64,000 nt of DNA from Flagellimonas spongiicola (GTDB lineage Bacteria > Bacteroidota > Bacteroidia > Flavobacteriales > Flavobacteriaceae). The first letter of the stretch is position 1; every line of letters starts with the position of its first letter. Positions 34,260 through 43,089 of the stretch are shown one piece after another. Below the pieces are notes generated by a model that worked only from the letters and a program-made list of their open reading frames with translations, searched no databases and was not told the DNA's origin. The position numbers were made by a program, and so were the translations under genes. The stretch covers positions 620,001-684,000 of the forward strand of contig NZ_JAMFMA010000001.1 in the NCBI RefSeq assembly GCF_023502425.1. The letters are read 5' to 3'.

Positions 34260-35309
34260 TTGAAAAAACCATATTCCGTGAGATACCTATCTATTATTTT
34301 AGTTCTGTTGCTATTAATTGCGTGTTCTCCAATAGAACAAAACAAAAATATCACCTCTGTAGAATGGATGATAGTATTTAATGATTCTACCAGTATCCGA
34401 GCTATTGAATTCATAGATACCCAAACATTGGCATTTGCAGGTAGTAATGGGTTTTTTGGCACTGTGGATGTACAATCACAAAACGTTCGGTCCAATATAC
34501 AAGTGCATGATACTTTAACACCTGGTTTTAGGGCTATTGCATGCACTAAAAACGATTTTTTTATGCTTTCAGCTGGTAATCCAGCATTGTTGTATAAGAC
34601 TGGTAACAATGGAACCATGGAATTGGTATACAAGGAGGAAGGTGAAGGTGTATTCTATGATTCCATGCAATTTTGGGATGACGAAAATGGGATTGCAATT
34701 GGTGACAGTATGCATGGATGCCTGTCCATTATCCTTACACGCGATGGTGGAAAAAGCTGGAATAAGGTGGCGTGTTCCGAGCTACCCTCTTCTGAATCTG
34801 GTGAAGGCGCATTTGCTGCAAGTAATACTAATATTTCCATTTTTGGAAGCAATGCGTGGATTGCTACCACCGCAGGAAATGTATACAAGTCTGATGATTT
34901 TGGAAAAACATGGTCAGTGGTTAAAACACCAATAACCCATGAATTGCCAACCCAAGGCATATATTCCATGGATTTTTACGATAATAAGCTGGGCTATGCC
35001 ATTGGTGGGGATTATACTCAACCAGATTCCAATTCCCGTAATAAAATTAGAACCCAAGATGGGGGCCTTACTTGGCAGACTGTGGCTGATGGATTGGAAC
35101 CAAATTATAAAAGCTGTGTACAATTTGTCCCTAATTCCAATGGGGATAAGTTGGTTGCAGTAGGTTTTACAGGTGTCAGTGTTTCCAACGATGGGGGAGA
35201 ACAATGGGATAAAATTAGTGATGAAGGTTTTTACTCCATTCGATTTTTAAATGACTCCATTGCCTATGCTTCCGGCAGGTACAAAATTGCAAAACTCACG
35301 TTTAAATAA
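34260..35309 (+). CDS. BNR/Ycf48-like repeat lipoprotein
   Basis: The 349-residue protein starts with a lipoprotein signal (LVLLLLIACSP, lipid Cys near residue 22). The remainder is a six- or seven-bladed propeller with Asp-box/BNR repeats: TRDGGKSWNKV, SDDFGKTWSVV, TQDGGLTWQTV, SNDGGEQWDKI. It resembles Ycf48-like and YVTN/BNR proteins often annotated as oxidoreductases in this phylum, without evidence for that activity. It is probably periplasmic or surface-bound. The start codon is TTG (MKKPYS); an in-frame GTG lies six codons later. It is divergent from the methyltransferase gene by 53 bp. Confidence 0.85.
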   Translation: MKKPYSVRYLSIILVLLLLIACSPIEQNKNITSVEWMIVFNDSTSIRAIEFIDTQTLAFAGSNGFFGTVDVQSQNVRSNIQVHDTLTPGFRAIACTKNDFFMLSAGNPALLYKTGNNGTMELVYKEEGEGVFYDSMQFWDDENGIAIGDSMHGCLSIILTRDGGKSWNKVACSELPSSESGEGAFAASNTNISIFGSNAWIATTAGNVYKSDDFGKTWSVVKTPITHELPTQGIYSMDFYDNKLGYAIGGDYTQPDSNSRNKIRTQDGGLTWQTVADGLEPNYKSCVQFVPNSNGDKLVAVGFTGVSVSNDGGEQWDKISDEGFYSIRFLNDSIAYASGRYKIAKLTFK

Positions 35310-35335
35310 AATAGCGGTGCAAAGCACCGCTATTT
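35309..35335. terminator. Bidirectional terminator hairpin
   Basis: A perfect 12-bp stem, AAATAGCGGTGC / GCACCGCTATTT, with the loop AAA starts at the last base of the BNR-lipoprotein stop codon. It lies between convergent genes and is symmetrical enough to serve both. Confidence 0.8.
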
Positions 35336-35360
35336 GAACTAACAACTAATTAAACCAACG

Positions 35361-35708
35361 TTATACGGTGACAACTACGTAGTGTCGTCCCGATTTTTTA
35401 TACCAGACACCTCTGTATTTGTAGAGTTTTCTCCCGTTTACAACCACCACCCTCCTTGCGCTAGGTAATCGTCTTACCTTTATTCCTCTTGGCGCTGCAC
35501 AGACCACATATCTTTTGCCACGGGCTTTGTACCATATCCCGTCAGCAAAATAAAAATTTGTCTTATTATGAACGACCACCTTTGGCTTATGTATGGTTGT
35601 CACCACTGTGCCGTGTTTGGGATAGACTTTTACTACAGTTCGTTGTGCACTTGCAACTATAGTTCCTAAAAGAGCCATTGTTATCATTAGGGTTTTCATT
35701 GTTTTCAT
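35361..35708 (-). CDS. Small basic exported protein with duplicated WYK motif
   Basis: The ATG giving MKTMKTLMITMALLGTIVASAQ provides a signal peptide; an in-frame TTG 24 codons upstream is less likely. The mature part is about 93 residues, very basic, and rich in Val, Arg, Lys and Tyr. It holds two copies of a short motif, GIWYKARGKRYVV and GVWYKKSGRHYVV, separated by a VRRLP segment. This resembles the small DUF6515-type envelope proteins of Bacteroidota, but I am not certain of the family. No enzymatic residues are evident. It is downstream of the ECF operon and separated from it by a terminator. Confidence 0.7.
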   Translation of the reverse strand: MKTMKTLMITMALLGTIVASAQRTVVKVYPKHGTVVTTIHKPKVVVHNKTNFYFADGIWYKARGKRYVVCAAPRGIKVRRLPSARRVVVVNGRKLYKYRGVWYKKSGRHYVVVTV

Positions 35709-35765
35709 AATGTAGATTTTAATGGGTTTTGATTCTTTGACTATAAATAGTTTGAAGGGTTTAAT

Positions 35766-35796
35766 AAAAAAAGGAGCCAATTGGCTCCCTTTTTAT
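35766..35796 (-). terminator. Intrinsic terminator of the ECF sigma operon
   Basis: The palindrome GGAGCCAATTGGCTCC folds as a 6-bp stem with AATT loop; on the minus strand it is followed by T8. It lies about 20 bp after the Spy-like gene, the last gene of the operon. Confidence 0.8.
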
Positions 35797-35816
35797 GTAT
35801 TTCATCGAATAGGTGT

Positions 35817-36266
35817 TTATCCACTATTTCTTCGCTTACGCATTTGTTGCAGCAACCGTTTTTTAAAATCTTCTTCAGCCTTTAGCAATAGAAGTGTTTT
35901 CTTGGGAGAAATAACATCCCTGATTTCTTCTAGAAACTCCTTTTCGGCCTCGTATTTGGCTTTCTGTATCGTATTGTATTGTTGCAATAAAGTTGCGGAC
36001 TCATTGCTTGACAATTCTTCAATGAAAGCAATTCGTGAACGCAGCTCCAATCGTTCTTTTCTTCGAATCGTTTCCAGTTTGGCCTCATAGGCATTATATA
36101 TGGGCCAAAAATTCTGCGCTTCACTACTAGTTAGATTTACCCTTTCGGTTATGAACGCTATCTTCAATGTTCTGATGCGTTCACGTGCAGGTCCCTGTGC
36201 GGTCATACTTGATGAAACCAGGACAAACGCCAATACTATAAACAGATTCTTAATCATAATTTTCAT
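35817..36266 (-). CDS. Spy/CpxP-like periplasmic sensor of the ECF operon
   Basis: The 149-residue protein has a signal peptide (LFIVLAFVLVSSSMTAQ) and a helical, strongly charged mature domain with LTSSEAQNFWPIYNAYEAKL, close to the LTxxQ repeats of Spy/CpxP/CnrX-type proteins. Such proteins sense envelope stress or metals through a dimeric helical hook. It overlaps the anti-sigma gene by 17 bp and so is translationally linked to it. A second ATG three codons on is also possible. The signal sensed cannot be told from the sequence. Confidence 0.78.
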   Translation of the reverse strand: MKIMIKNLFIVLAFVLVSSSMTAQGPARERIRTLKIAFITERVNLTSSEAQNFWPIYNAYEAKLETIRRKERLELRSRIAFIEELSSNESATLLQQYNTIQKAKYEAEKEFLEEIRDVISPKKTLLLLKAEEDFKKRLLQQMRKRRNSG

Positions 36267-36780
36267 AATCCAAATTTAGGTCTTCCAAATCATCCACATT
36301 TTCATCTAGATATTCCAAAATGTTTTCGTCTTCCAAATTGGTCTCCAATACATCATTTAACTCTAATTCCTGTAAATCCAATACTTCCGCTATTTCATAG
36401 GTGGATAATGCATAGTCGGTAGATTCAAAGTAATCGGTGATTTCGGTACTTGCCAAATCATCAATGGTTAGTTTGGATTCATTATTCCAAATCAACCCAA
36501 AAAATAGAATAAGTACGGCAGCAACAGCAGTAATCCTATAGTATATCTTTCGGGAACCATTGAATTGAATAACCTTGGTGTCCTTTGTTTTGAGCTTTTT
36601 GAAAACAGATTGTGGGAGTCCTTCGAAATAACCTTCCGGAATAGTAAAACCATCCGATTCAGGAATGAGGGATGTTGATTTGATGTTCTCTTCCTCATGG
36701 ATTTTGTCCATTAAACGGTCGTGAAAACTATCAAAGTAGCCCTCTGGAGTTTTGAATTTATTTTTTTTGTTCTCCTCCAT
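36250..36780 (-). CDS. Membrane-spanning anti-sigma-like protein
   Basis: The 176-residue protein has a cytoplasmic N-terminal part of about 80 residues with two copies of a motif, FKTPEGYFDSF (10-20) and FTIPEGYFEGL (45-55). One membrane helix follows (about 82-98, ITAVAAVLILFFGLIW), then a very acidic periplasmic tail ending LDLQELELNDVLETNLED...DYENYD. Position between an ECF sigma gene and a Spy-like gene, plus topology, point to an anti-sigma factor. It lacks a recognisable zinc HxxxCxxC motif. It lies 34 bp after the sigma gene. Confidence 0.75.
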   Translation of the reverse strand: MEENKKNKFKTPEGYFDSFHDRLMDKIHEEENIKSTSLIPESDGFTIPEGYFEGLPQSVFKKLKTKDTKVIQFNGSRKIYYRITAVAAVLILFFGLIWNNESKLTIDDLASTEITDYFESTDYALSTYEIAEVLDLQELELNDVLETNLEDENILEYLDENVDDLEDLNLDYENYD

Positions 36781-36814
36781 CTTTTTTGGTTAGACCAAAT
36801 TAACCAGCAATAGT

Positions 36815-37357
36815 TTAATTGCTCTTAAGATACGTTTCAATTTTTTTAACTGCCAGGTGGTAGGAACTTTTTAAGGCGCCTACCGATGTTTCCAGTGCCA
36901 CTGAGATATCTTCGTACTTCATGTCCTGGTAATATTTCATGTTGAATACTAATTTCTGCTTGTCTGGGAGCGTTGCCAATGCCTTTTGCAATTTCAGTTG
37001 GATCTCGTCGCCTTCAAAATATACATCGGACTCCAATTTTTCCACCATTGCTGTTTTCAGTTCCCCATCGCTGATACCAGCCTTTTTTGATTTTTGCTTG
37101 AGAAAGGTCAGTGATTCATTGGTTGCAATTCTGTACATCCAAGAATATAGTTTACTGTCACCTTTAAATCCGTCAATATTTCGGTATACTTTAATAAAAG
37201 TATTTTGAAGAACGTCATCAGCATCATCGTGGTCCAATACAATTCTTCGGATATGCCAATAGAGTCTTTCTTTGTAAGTGTTTACCAACACTTCAAAGGC
37301 CTTGGCTTGACTTTCCTTATGCTTAAGCTCTTCTACTAAGGTTTCCTCAGTGATCAA
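36815..37357 (-). CDS. ECF-type RNA polymerase sigma factor
   Basis: The 180-residue protein has sigma region 2 (about 20-90: LVNTYKERLYWHIRRIVLDHDDADDVLQNTFIKVYRNIDGFKGDSKLYSWMYRIATNESLTFL) and region 4 (about 125-178: LPDKQKLVFNMKYYQDMKYEDISVALETSVGALKSSYHLAVKKIETYL). Regions 1 and 3 are absent, as in ECF sigmas. Translation seems to start at TTG, since no ATG lies between the upstream stop and region 2. It leads an operon with the anti-sigma and Spy-like genes. The target promoter is unknown. Confidence 0.92.
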   Translation of the reverse strand: MITEETLVEELKHKESQAKAFEVLVNTYKERLYWHIRRIVLDHDDADDVLQNTFIKVYRNIDGFKGDSKLYSWMYRIATNESLTFLKQKSKKAGISDGELKTAMVEKLESDVYFEGDEIQLKLQKALATLPDKQKLVFNMKYYQDMKYEDISVALETSVGALKSSYHLAVKKIETYLKSN

Positions 37358-37463
37358 ATTTTTGTCGATTTGATACTATGACCACTAAGGTAACGAAAGG
37401 TTTAATCAACAGCTGACAAATTATGCCAAGCGAGTATATTGTTATCAACGACCAGAGAAGGAA

Positions 37464-39290
37464 TTAAAGGGAGAAGGATTGCATTTCGACCAGCTTTTTG
37501 TAACCCTTGCCTAGTTTCATGAGCTCTTCATGTGTACCCTGTTCTTCGATTTTGCCTTTACTAATAACTACAATGGTATCGGCATTTTGAATTGTGGACA
37601 AGCGATGCGCAATAACCAAGGAAGTTCGGTTTTGCATCATTTTCTCTAAAGCGTCCTGCACCAACCTTTCGCTTTCGGTATCCAAAGCTGAAGTTGCTTC
37701 ATCCAAAATCATAATTGGTGGATTCTTAAGAACGGCCCTAGCGATAGACAAACGCTGTTTTTGACCACCACTAAGTTTATTACCACTGTCCCCAATATTT
37801 GTGTTATAACCATTTGGCAATTCCATAATGAAATCATGTGCATTAGCAACCTTAGCAGCCGCTATGATTTCTTCTTCTGACGCATTTTCTTTTCCAAGTC
37901 CGATGTTGTTCCTCACCGTATCGTTGAACAAAATGGAGTCCTGGGTTACCAACCCTAGAAGTCCGCGAAGGGATTTTTTGGTGATATCCTTTATGTTGTT
38001 TCCATCAATACAGATTTCACCTTTGTTCACATCATAAAAGCGAGTAACGAGATTGGCAATCGTGCTTTTACCGCTTCCAGATTGACCTACCAAGGCAACC
38101 GTGTGTCCCTTGGGAACCACAAGATTGAAATCCTCCAACACGTAATCATCTTCATATTTAAAACTGACCTGATTTAGTTGAATATCAGTATTAAAATTAG
38201 ATTTTTCGATAGCAGATGCTTTATCCTCAATGGGGTTTTCCGATTCCAGAATTTCCAAAACCCGTTCCGCTGCTGCATTACCCTTTTTAACTGAATAGGA
38301 GGCCTTACTAATTGCTTTTGCGGGCGTAAGAATATTATATGCCAATCCCATATACGCAATAAATGAAGCTGCATCCAAACTTCCTTCTATCAACACCAAT
38401 CTTCCCCCGAACCAAAGCAGGATCCCAATGACCAATATTCCTAAAAATTCGCCTGTTGGCGAGGCAAGATTCTGTCTGTTCAGCAATGAGTTGGAAAAAT
38501 GGAAAAAACGATCTGTTGATTTTTTAAAAGTGTTGAAAAACCGCGATTCGGAATTAAAAGCTTTGATAACACGTAAACCACCTAAGGTTTCCTCCACAAT
38601 AGATAAAAATTCACCTTGCTCTCGTTGGACCTTGTCTGACTTACGTTTTAATGACTTTCCAATTCGTGAAATAAGCATCCCAGCTATAGGAATAAAAACA
38701 AAAACAAAGATGGTGAGTTTCACGCTGATCAAAAACATGACCATTATCGTGAAAAGTATGGTCAAAGGCTCACGAACGATCAATTCCAAGATGGATAAAA
38801 ATGAATGTTGAATTTCCAACACATCAGAAGTGATCCTTGCAATTACATCTCCTTTCCTTTTTTCGGAAAAGTAGGAGATGGGTAGATCCACGATTTTGGA
38901 GTACATCTTGTTCCGAATGTCCTTAAGGACACCATTTCTTAAAAAGGTAATGAAATACATGGCCAAATAATTGAACACGTTTTTTAATAAAAACAGTGCC
39001 AATACCAACCCGACTACCAGAACCAGACCTTTCATTGGGTCCTCCCCAGAGTATTGGGTGACCTGGTAGTTCATATAGTCCATAAAGTAATCCTTCGCTT
39101 TTCCAATCCCCTCAAAATTGGGAGGTGCGCTCAATTGTTTGGTCTTGTCAAACAAAACGTTGAGCATTGGTATCAATGCTGCAAAAGATAATGCACTGAA
39201 AAGCGCATATAGAATATTGAAAAAAATGTTCAGAAAGCCATATTTGCGGTAGGGTACCGCATAACGGAGAATCTTCTTAAAGTAATTCAT
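37464..39290 (-). CDS. ABC exporter, fused permease and ATPase (MsbA/lipid-type)
   Basis: The 608-residue half-transporter has a six-helix permease domain (about 15-330) and an ATPase domain (about 365-608). Seen are Walker A GQSGSGKST, signature LSGGQKQR, Walker B IMILDEATSALD and the switch His in VIAHRLSTIQ. It would act as a homodimer exporting a lipid or hydrophobic substrate. Family resemblance to MsbA is general; the substrate is not certain. It is followed upstream by the phosphohexomutase gene (3 bp gap), so the two share a transcript, which suits an envelope-glycan or lipid context. Confidence 0.92.
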   Translation of the reverse strand: MNYFKKILRYAVPYRKYGFLNIFFNILYALFSALSFAALIPMLNVLFDKTKQLSAPPNFEGIGKAKDYFMDYMNYQVTQYSGEDPMKGLVLVVGLVLALFLLKNVFNYLAMYFITFLRNGVLKDIRNKMYSKIVDLPISYFSEKRKGDVIARITSDVLEIQHSFLSILELIVREPLTILFTIMVMFLISVKLTIFVFVFIPIAGMLISRIGKSLKRKSDKVQREQGEFLSIVEETLGGLRVIKAFNSESRFFNTFKKSTDRFFHFSNSLLNRQNLASPTGEFLGILVIGILLWFGGRLVLIEGSLDAASFIAYMGLAYNILTPAKAISKASYSVKKGNAAAERVLEILESENPIEDKASAIEKSNFNTDIQLNQVSFKYEDDYVLEDFNLVVPKGHTVALVGQSGSGKSTIANLVTRFYDVNKGEICIDGNNIKDITKKSLRGLLGLVTQDSILFNDTVRNNIGLGKENASEEEIIAAAKVANAHDFIMELPNGYNTNIGDSGNKLSGGQKQRLSIARAVLKNPPIMILDEATSALDTESERLVQDALEKMMQNRTSLVIAHRLSTIQNADTIVVISKGKIEEQGTHEELMKLGKGYKKLVEMQSFSL

Positions 39291-39293
39291 TCA

Positions 39294-41000
39294 CTACAAG
39301 TTCAATTCGGAAACAATGCCTTCTAATTTGGCATCCAACTGCGAATTTACGGATTTGTAATCTGCTGCATTTTCCAGTGTGGTATTCGTGCTCATGTAAA
39401 ACTTCACTTTTGGTTCAGTTCCACTGGGTCTAGCTGCAATTCGGGTACCATCTTCGGTTTCGTAGATAAGTACATTGGATTTTGGAAGGTCAATGGCCTT
39501 TTCCTCACCAGTCTGCACATTTTTAGCTAACGATGTGTTATAATCTTCAATCCAAACCACTTTAGAACTTTGAACAGTTTCTACAGGGTTCTCTTTGAAA
39601 TCTTTAAGCATTTGCTTGATTTCTTCGGCACCACTGATGCCTTTTTTTGTCAAGGAAATTAATTTCTCTTTGTAAAATCCGAAACTCACATAACTATTGA
39701 TGAGTTCTTCATAAAAGGAGCTGCCTTCTGCTTTGGCGTCAGAACCTATTTCGCAGGCAAGTAGAGTGGAGGTGACCGCATCTTTATCGCGTACAAAGTC
39801 TCCCACCATATACCCAAAACTCTCTTCACCACCACCTAGGAATTTGGAATCCGGAAAATCCTTGATCATTTTTCCAATCCATTTAAAACCGGTAAGTGCC
39901 GTTTTGAATTCCACGCCATAAGCTTTGGCCATCTGTTCCATCATTGGAGTGGAGACAATGGTTGAAGCAACAAATTCATTTCCTTTGAGTCCTTTTTCCT
40001 TGTATTTGTCCAAAAGGAACTTGGTCATCAAAATCATGGTCTGATTACCATTCAGCAGTTCCATTTTTCCTTCTAGGTTTCGAACAGCAATCCCCAATCG
40101 ATCACTGTCTGGGTCCGTACCTACAACCATGTCTGCGCCAATTTCCTCAGCTTTTGCAATAGCCATGGCCAATGCAGCCGGCTCTTCAGGGTTTGGTGAT
40201 TCCACAGTGGGGAAAGCACCATTAGGCTCCGCTTGTTCTGCTATCACGGTTACATTATTGTAGCCAGCCCTTTTCAAAACTTCAGGAATAGCGGTAATAG
40301 AAGTTCCGTGCAAAGAAGTGAATACAATTTTAAAGTCATCTTTGCCTTTGGCATTGAAATTTCCATTGGCTAACGAAGCTTCAAAAAAGGCTTCATCAAC
40401 ATCCTTATCAATTAGGGTAATTAAATCTGGATTGGCATCGAATTGAATATCCTCAAAAGACAGCGAATCAATTTCCGCAATGATCTCTCCGTCTTGCGGT
40501 GGAACGATCTGGCAGCCATCTGACCAATATACCTTATACCCATTATATTCTGGAGGGTTATGGGAAGCTGTAAGCACAATTCCAGCATCACATCCCAAAT
40601 GTCTTACTGCAAATGAAAGCTCAGGGGTAGTCCGTAATTCTGAAAACAAAAATACCTGTATCCCATTTGCGGAAAAAACTTCAGCAACGGTTTTGGAAAG
40701 TGTATCAGAATTATGTCGGCAATCATAGGCAATCACCACCTTGATTTCCTTGTTCCCATGAACCTTTTTAAGGTAGTTACTCAATCCTTGGGTATTCTTG
40801 CCAAGTGTATATCTGTTGATACGATTAGTTCCAACGCCCATTACACCACGCATACCTCCTGTGCCAAATTCCAAGTTTTTGTAAAACCGCTCTTTGAGCT
40901 CTTCAGAGTCGTTTGCGATTAGATGTTGTATTTCATTTTTGGTTTCTGAATCGAAAAAATCGGTAAGCCAAGTTTGGGCAATTGAAGTGATGGAATCCAT
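39294..41000 (-). CDS. Phosphohexomutase (phosphoglucomutase/phosphomannomutase)
   Basis: The 568-residue enzyme has the four expected loops of alpha-D-phosphohexomutases: TASHNPPEYNGYK with the phosphoserine S146, the metal loop GTDPDSDRLGIAV, the sugar loop GGGEESFGYMVGDFVRDKDA and the phosphate loop RPSGTEPKVKFY. It interconverts glucose-1- and glucose-6-phosphate or the mannose pair. The size fits the PgcA-like type common in Bacteroidota and Firmicutes. It connects to trehalose and pentose-phosphate genes elsewhere in the window through glucose-6-phosphate, though it is not adjacent to them. It precedes the ABC exporter gene. Confidence 0.93.
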   Translation of the reverse strand: MDSITSIAQTWLTDFFDSETKNEIQHLIANDSEELKERFYKNLEFGTGGMRGVMGVGTNRINRYTLGKNTQGLSNYLKKVHGNKEIKVVIAYDCRHNSDTLSKTVAEVFSANGIQVFLFSELRTTPELSFAVRHLGCDAGIVLTASHNPPEYNGYKVYWSDGCQIVPPQDGEIIAEIDSLSFEDIQFDANPDLITLIDKDVDEAFFEASLANGNFNAKGKDDFKIVFTSLHGTSITAIPEVLKRAGYNNVTVIAEQAEPNGAFPTVESPNPEEPAALAMAIAKAEEIGADMVVGTDPDSDRLGIAVRNLEGKMELLNGNQTMILMTKFLLDKYKEKGLKGNEFVASTIVSTPMMEQMAKAYGVEFKTALTGFKWIGKMIKDFPDSKFLGGGEESFGYMVGDFVRDKDAVTSTLLACEIGSDAKAEGSSFYEELINSYVSFGFYKEKLISLTKKGISGAEEIKQMLKDFKENPVETVQSSKVVWIEDYNTSLAKNVQTGEEKAIDLPKSNVLIYETEDGTRIAARPSGTEPKVKFYMSTNTTLENAADYKSVNSQLDAKLEGIVSELNL

Positions 41001-41058
41001 GTAAAGAATAGTGATTAAATACGGGGTAAAAGTACGAAGAATCTGTAATTACAGGACG

Positions 41059-42006
41059 CTAAACGTTAATTTTATTGGAGATGTTGTAGCGTGTATCATT
41101 TTTCCGCGAACGAACCATAATCTCTCCCAAAAAGCCTGCTAGAAAGAGTTGCGTTCCGATAATCATTGCGGTCAAGGCAATATAGAATTGCGGGCGCTCT
41201 GTAATAAGTCTTCCTGTTGGGTTCAAAAACAACTTATCAATACCAAGGTAAAGCGAGAAACCAAATCCAACCACAAACATGAAAACTCCTAATGCGCCAA
41301 ATAAATGCATGGGCTGCCTCCCGAATTTGGAGACAAACCAAATTGTGATCAAATCCAGGAAACCGTTTATGAAGCGCTCTGCCCCGAATTTGGTATGCCC
41401 ATATTTCCTGGCCTGATGTTGCACGACCTTTTCGGTGATTTTAGAAAAACCAGCATTTTTGGCCAATACAGGTATGTAACGATGCATATCTCCGGACACC
41501 TCAATGTTTTTAACCACCATTTGATCAAATGCTTTGAGTCCGCAATTAAAGTCATGTAACCGAACACCAGAGGTTCGTCTAGCCGCCCAATTGAACAATT
41601 TAGAAGGTAAATTTTTGGCAATGACAGAATCGTAACGTTTCTTTTTCCATCCTGAAACGATGTGATATCCTTCCTCCTTGATCATTTTGTAGAGCTCAGG
41701 AATTTCCTCCGGATTATCCTGTAAGTCGGCATCCATGGTGATGACTACTTCTCCTTGTGCTGCATGAAAACCGGCATGTAGTGCCTGCGATTTTCCGTAG
41801 TTCCTTAAAAATTGAATTCCTTTCACATTGGAATTCTTTTGTGCCAAGGCCTGTATGGATTGCCATGAGCCATCGGTACTGCCGTCATCAATGAAAATTA
41901 CCTCATAAACAAAATGATTGGATTGCATCACGGATGCAATCCAATCATGAAGTTCAGTAAGGGATTCCTTTTCGTTTAATAAAGGGATAACAATGGAAAT
42001 TTGCAT
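41059..42006 (-). CDS. Family 2 glycosyltransferase (polyprenyl-phosphate type)
   Basis: The 315-residue protein has a GT-A domain (about 1-220) with FIDDGSTDGS and the DxD-like MDADLQDNPEE, followed by two C-terminal membrane helices (about 232-254 and 271-295). This is the GtrB/ArnC/DPM1-like layout, which transfers sugar from a nucleotide donor to polyprenyl phosphate. The block SGDMHRYIPVLAKNAGF is typical of that branch. Which sugar is not visible. A TACTTTTG -7 box lies 23 bp upstream, so it has its own promoter after DUF4199. Confidence 0.9.
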   Translation of the reverse strand: MQISIVIPLLNEKESLTELHDWIASVMQSNHFVYEVIFIDDGSTDGSWQSIQALAQKNSNVKGIQFLRNYGKSQALHAGFHAAQGEVVITMDADLQDNPEEIPELYKMIKEEGYHIVSGWKKKRYDSVIAKNLPSKLFNWAARRTSGVRLHDFNCGLKAFDQMVVKNIEVSGDMHRYIPVLAKNAGFSKITEKVVQHQARKYGHTKFGAERFINGFLDLITIWFVSKFGRQPMHLFGALGVFMFVVGFGFSLYLGIDKLFLNPTGRLITERPQFYIALTAMIIGTQLFLAGFLGEIMVRSRKNDTRYNISNKINV

Positions 42007-42028
42007 TGATATGTTCTGGAATTCCCCT

Positions 42029-42036
42029 CAAAAGTA
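42029..42036 (-). promoter_or_regulatory. Probable -7 box of the GT2 gene
   Basis: TACTTTTG on the minus strand matches TAnnTTTG, 23 bp before the ATG and between DUF4199 and GT2. No clear -33 TTG. Confidence 0.4.
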
Positions 42037-42048
42037 GCATTTTTTGAC

Positions 42049-42570
42049 TTAGTATGCTGGCTTGTCCTTTTTCATGATCAAGCCGGCAATAAGGCTTACT
42101 ACGAAACCCCAAATCACGGATATGATCATGAAAACTGCCATGATCACCCAGAAGAAACGCTTTTGCATTTCAATTCCTTGATCTGCCTGTTCTGCAGTTA
42201 AATTAGGATTTTGTTCCATCATTTTTTGCCTTCCAATCTCATATGCCTCTTCCATGAAATTAGGTTCGATGACATTTGAAAAAATCAAAAAATAAATTGT
42301 TCCTACTACAAAACTAATCGCAGCTACTCCAGCTCCCATTTTAAAGGCTTCAATGAGATTCAGATAACCTGAATTGGCTTTTTTGTATTGCATTATTGCA
42401 AGTACAACAAATAAGGCAACAATTGAGAACTGAACGGCTTGGATGCCGAATCCTTGTTCATGTTGCATACCGGCAATATAAAGCATTAGTGAAAAGACGA
42501 TACCTGCTAGTCCAGCTAGAGCACCGAAGTTAAGTGAGAACCGACTCACTTTTGGTTGATTTTCTTCCAT
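42049..42570 (-). CDS. DUF4199 domain membrane protein
   Basis: The 173-residue protein has four membrane helices (about 16-35, 42-60, 76-98 and 138-162) and a hydrophilic loop with MEEAYEIGRQKMMEQNPNLTAEQADQGIEM between helices 3 and 4. Size, topology and the YLNLIEAFKMGAGVAAISFVVGTIYFLIF block match DUF4199 proteins, which are nearly confined to Bacteroidota. The function is unknown. It commonly sits upstream of a dolichol-phosphate-type glycosyltransferase in this group, as it does here. Confidence 0.85.
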   Translation of the reverse strand: MEENQPKVSRFSLNFGALAGLAGIVFSLMLYIAGMQHEQGFGIQAVQFSIVALFVVLAIMQYKKANSGYLNLIEAFKMGAGVAAISFVVGTIYFLIFSNVIEPNFMEEAYEIGRQKMMEQNPNLTAEQADQGIEMQKRFFWVIMAVFMIISVIWGFVVSLIAGLIMKKDKPAY

Positions 42571-42666
42571 TATGAAAAAATTAAGGTTGTTAGCAGTTTG
42601 TTAGTGACCTTTGTGAAGGATTTGTTACAATTAAAATTAGAATTTTTCTTTTTTACTGAAATTAGG

Positions 42667-42696
42667 TTGGCATTATAAAAGAAATGATTAAATTTG
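42667..42696 (+). promoter_or_regulatory. rpmE2 promoter
   Basis: TTG (42667-42669) and TAAATTTG (42689-42696) are separated by 19 bp, a full match to the Bacteroidota housekeeping promoter. It lies 35 bp before the L31 start codon. Confidence 0.75.
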
Positions 42697-42731
42697 CACC
42701 TCGAAAATTCTGAGATTAAGTATTAAAGGCG

Positions 42732-43001
42732 ATGAGAAAAGGTATACACCCGGAAAATTATAGATTGGTAGCGTTTAAGGATATGTCCAATGATGACGTA
42801 TTCATCACTAAATCTACCGCTGAAGCAAAGGAAACTATCACCGTTGATGGCGTAGAATATCCTTTGGTAAAATTGGAAATCTCCAGAACTTCGCATCCAT
42901 ACTATACTGGTAAGACCAAATTGGTTGATACAGCTGGTAGAATTGACAAATTCAAAAATAAGTACAAGAAATTCAGCAAAGACGAAAAGAAAGCCGAATA
43001 G
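42732..43001 (+). CDS. rpmE2: 50S ribosomal protein L31, type B
   Basis: The 89-residue protein begins MRKGIHPENYRLVAFKDMSN and contains FITKSTAEAKETITVDGVEYPLVKLEISRTSHPYYTGK and AGRIDKFKNKYKKF, diagnostic of type B L31. It lacks the CxxC zinc-binding cysteines of type A L31. In organisms with both forms the type B copy replaces the zinc form under zinc shortage; in Bacteroidota it is usually the only copy. It has a strong consensus promoter and its own terminator, so it is monocistronic. Confidence 0.97.
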   Translation: MRKGIHPENYRLVAFKDMSNDDVFITKSTAEAKETITVDGVEYPLVKLEISRTSHPYYTGKTKLVDTAGRIDKFKNKYKKFSKDEKKAE

Positions 43002-43026
43002 GCAGAAATTTCTTAATAATATAATG

Positions 43027-43058
43027 ACGCCCTTGATTTTTTATCATGGGCGTTTTTT
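43027..43058 (+). terminator. Intrinsic terminator of rpmE2
   Basis: The stem ACGCCC / GGGCGT, extended by TGAT/ATCA after one mismatch, encloses a T-rich loop and is followed by six T. It lies 25 bp after the L31 stop. Confidence 0.8.
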
Positions 43059-43089
43059 ATTTTTATAGCAGAAACTACGAACTACTAAC

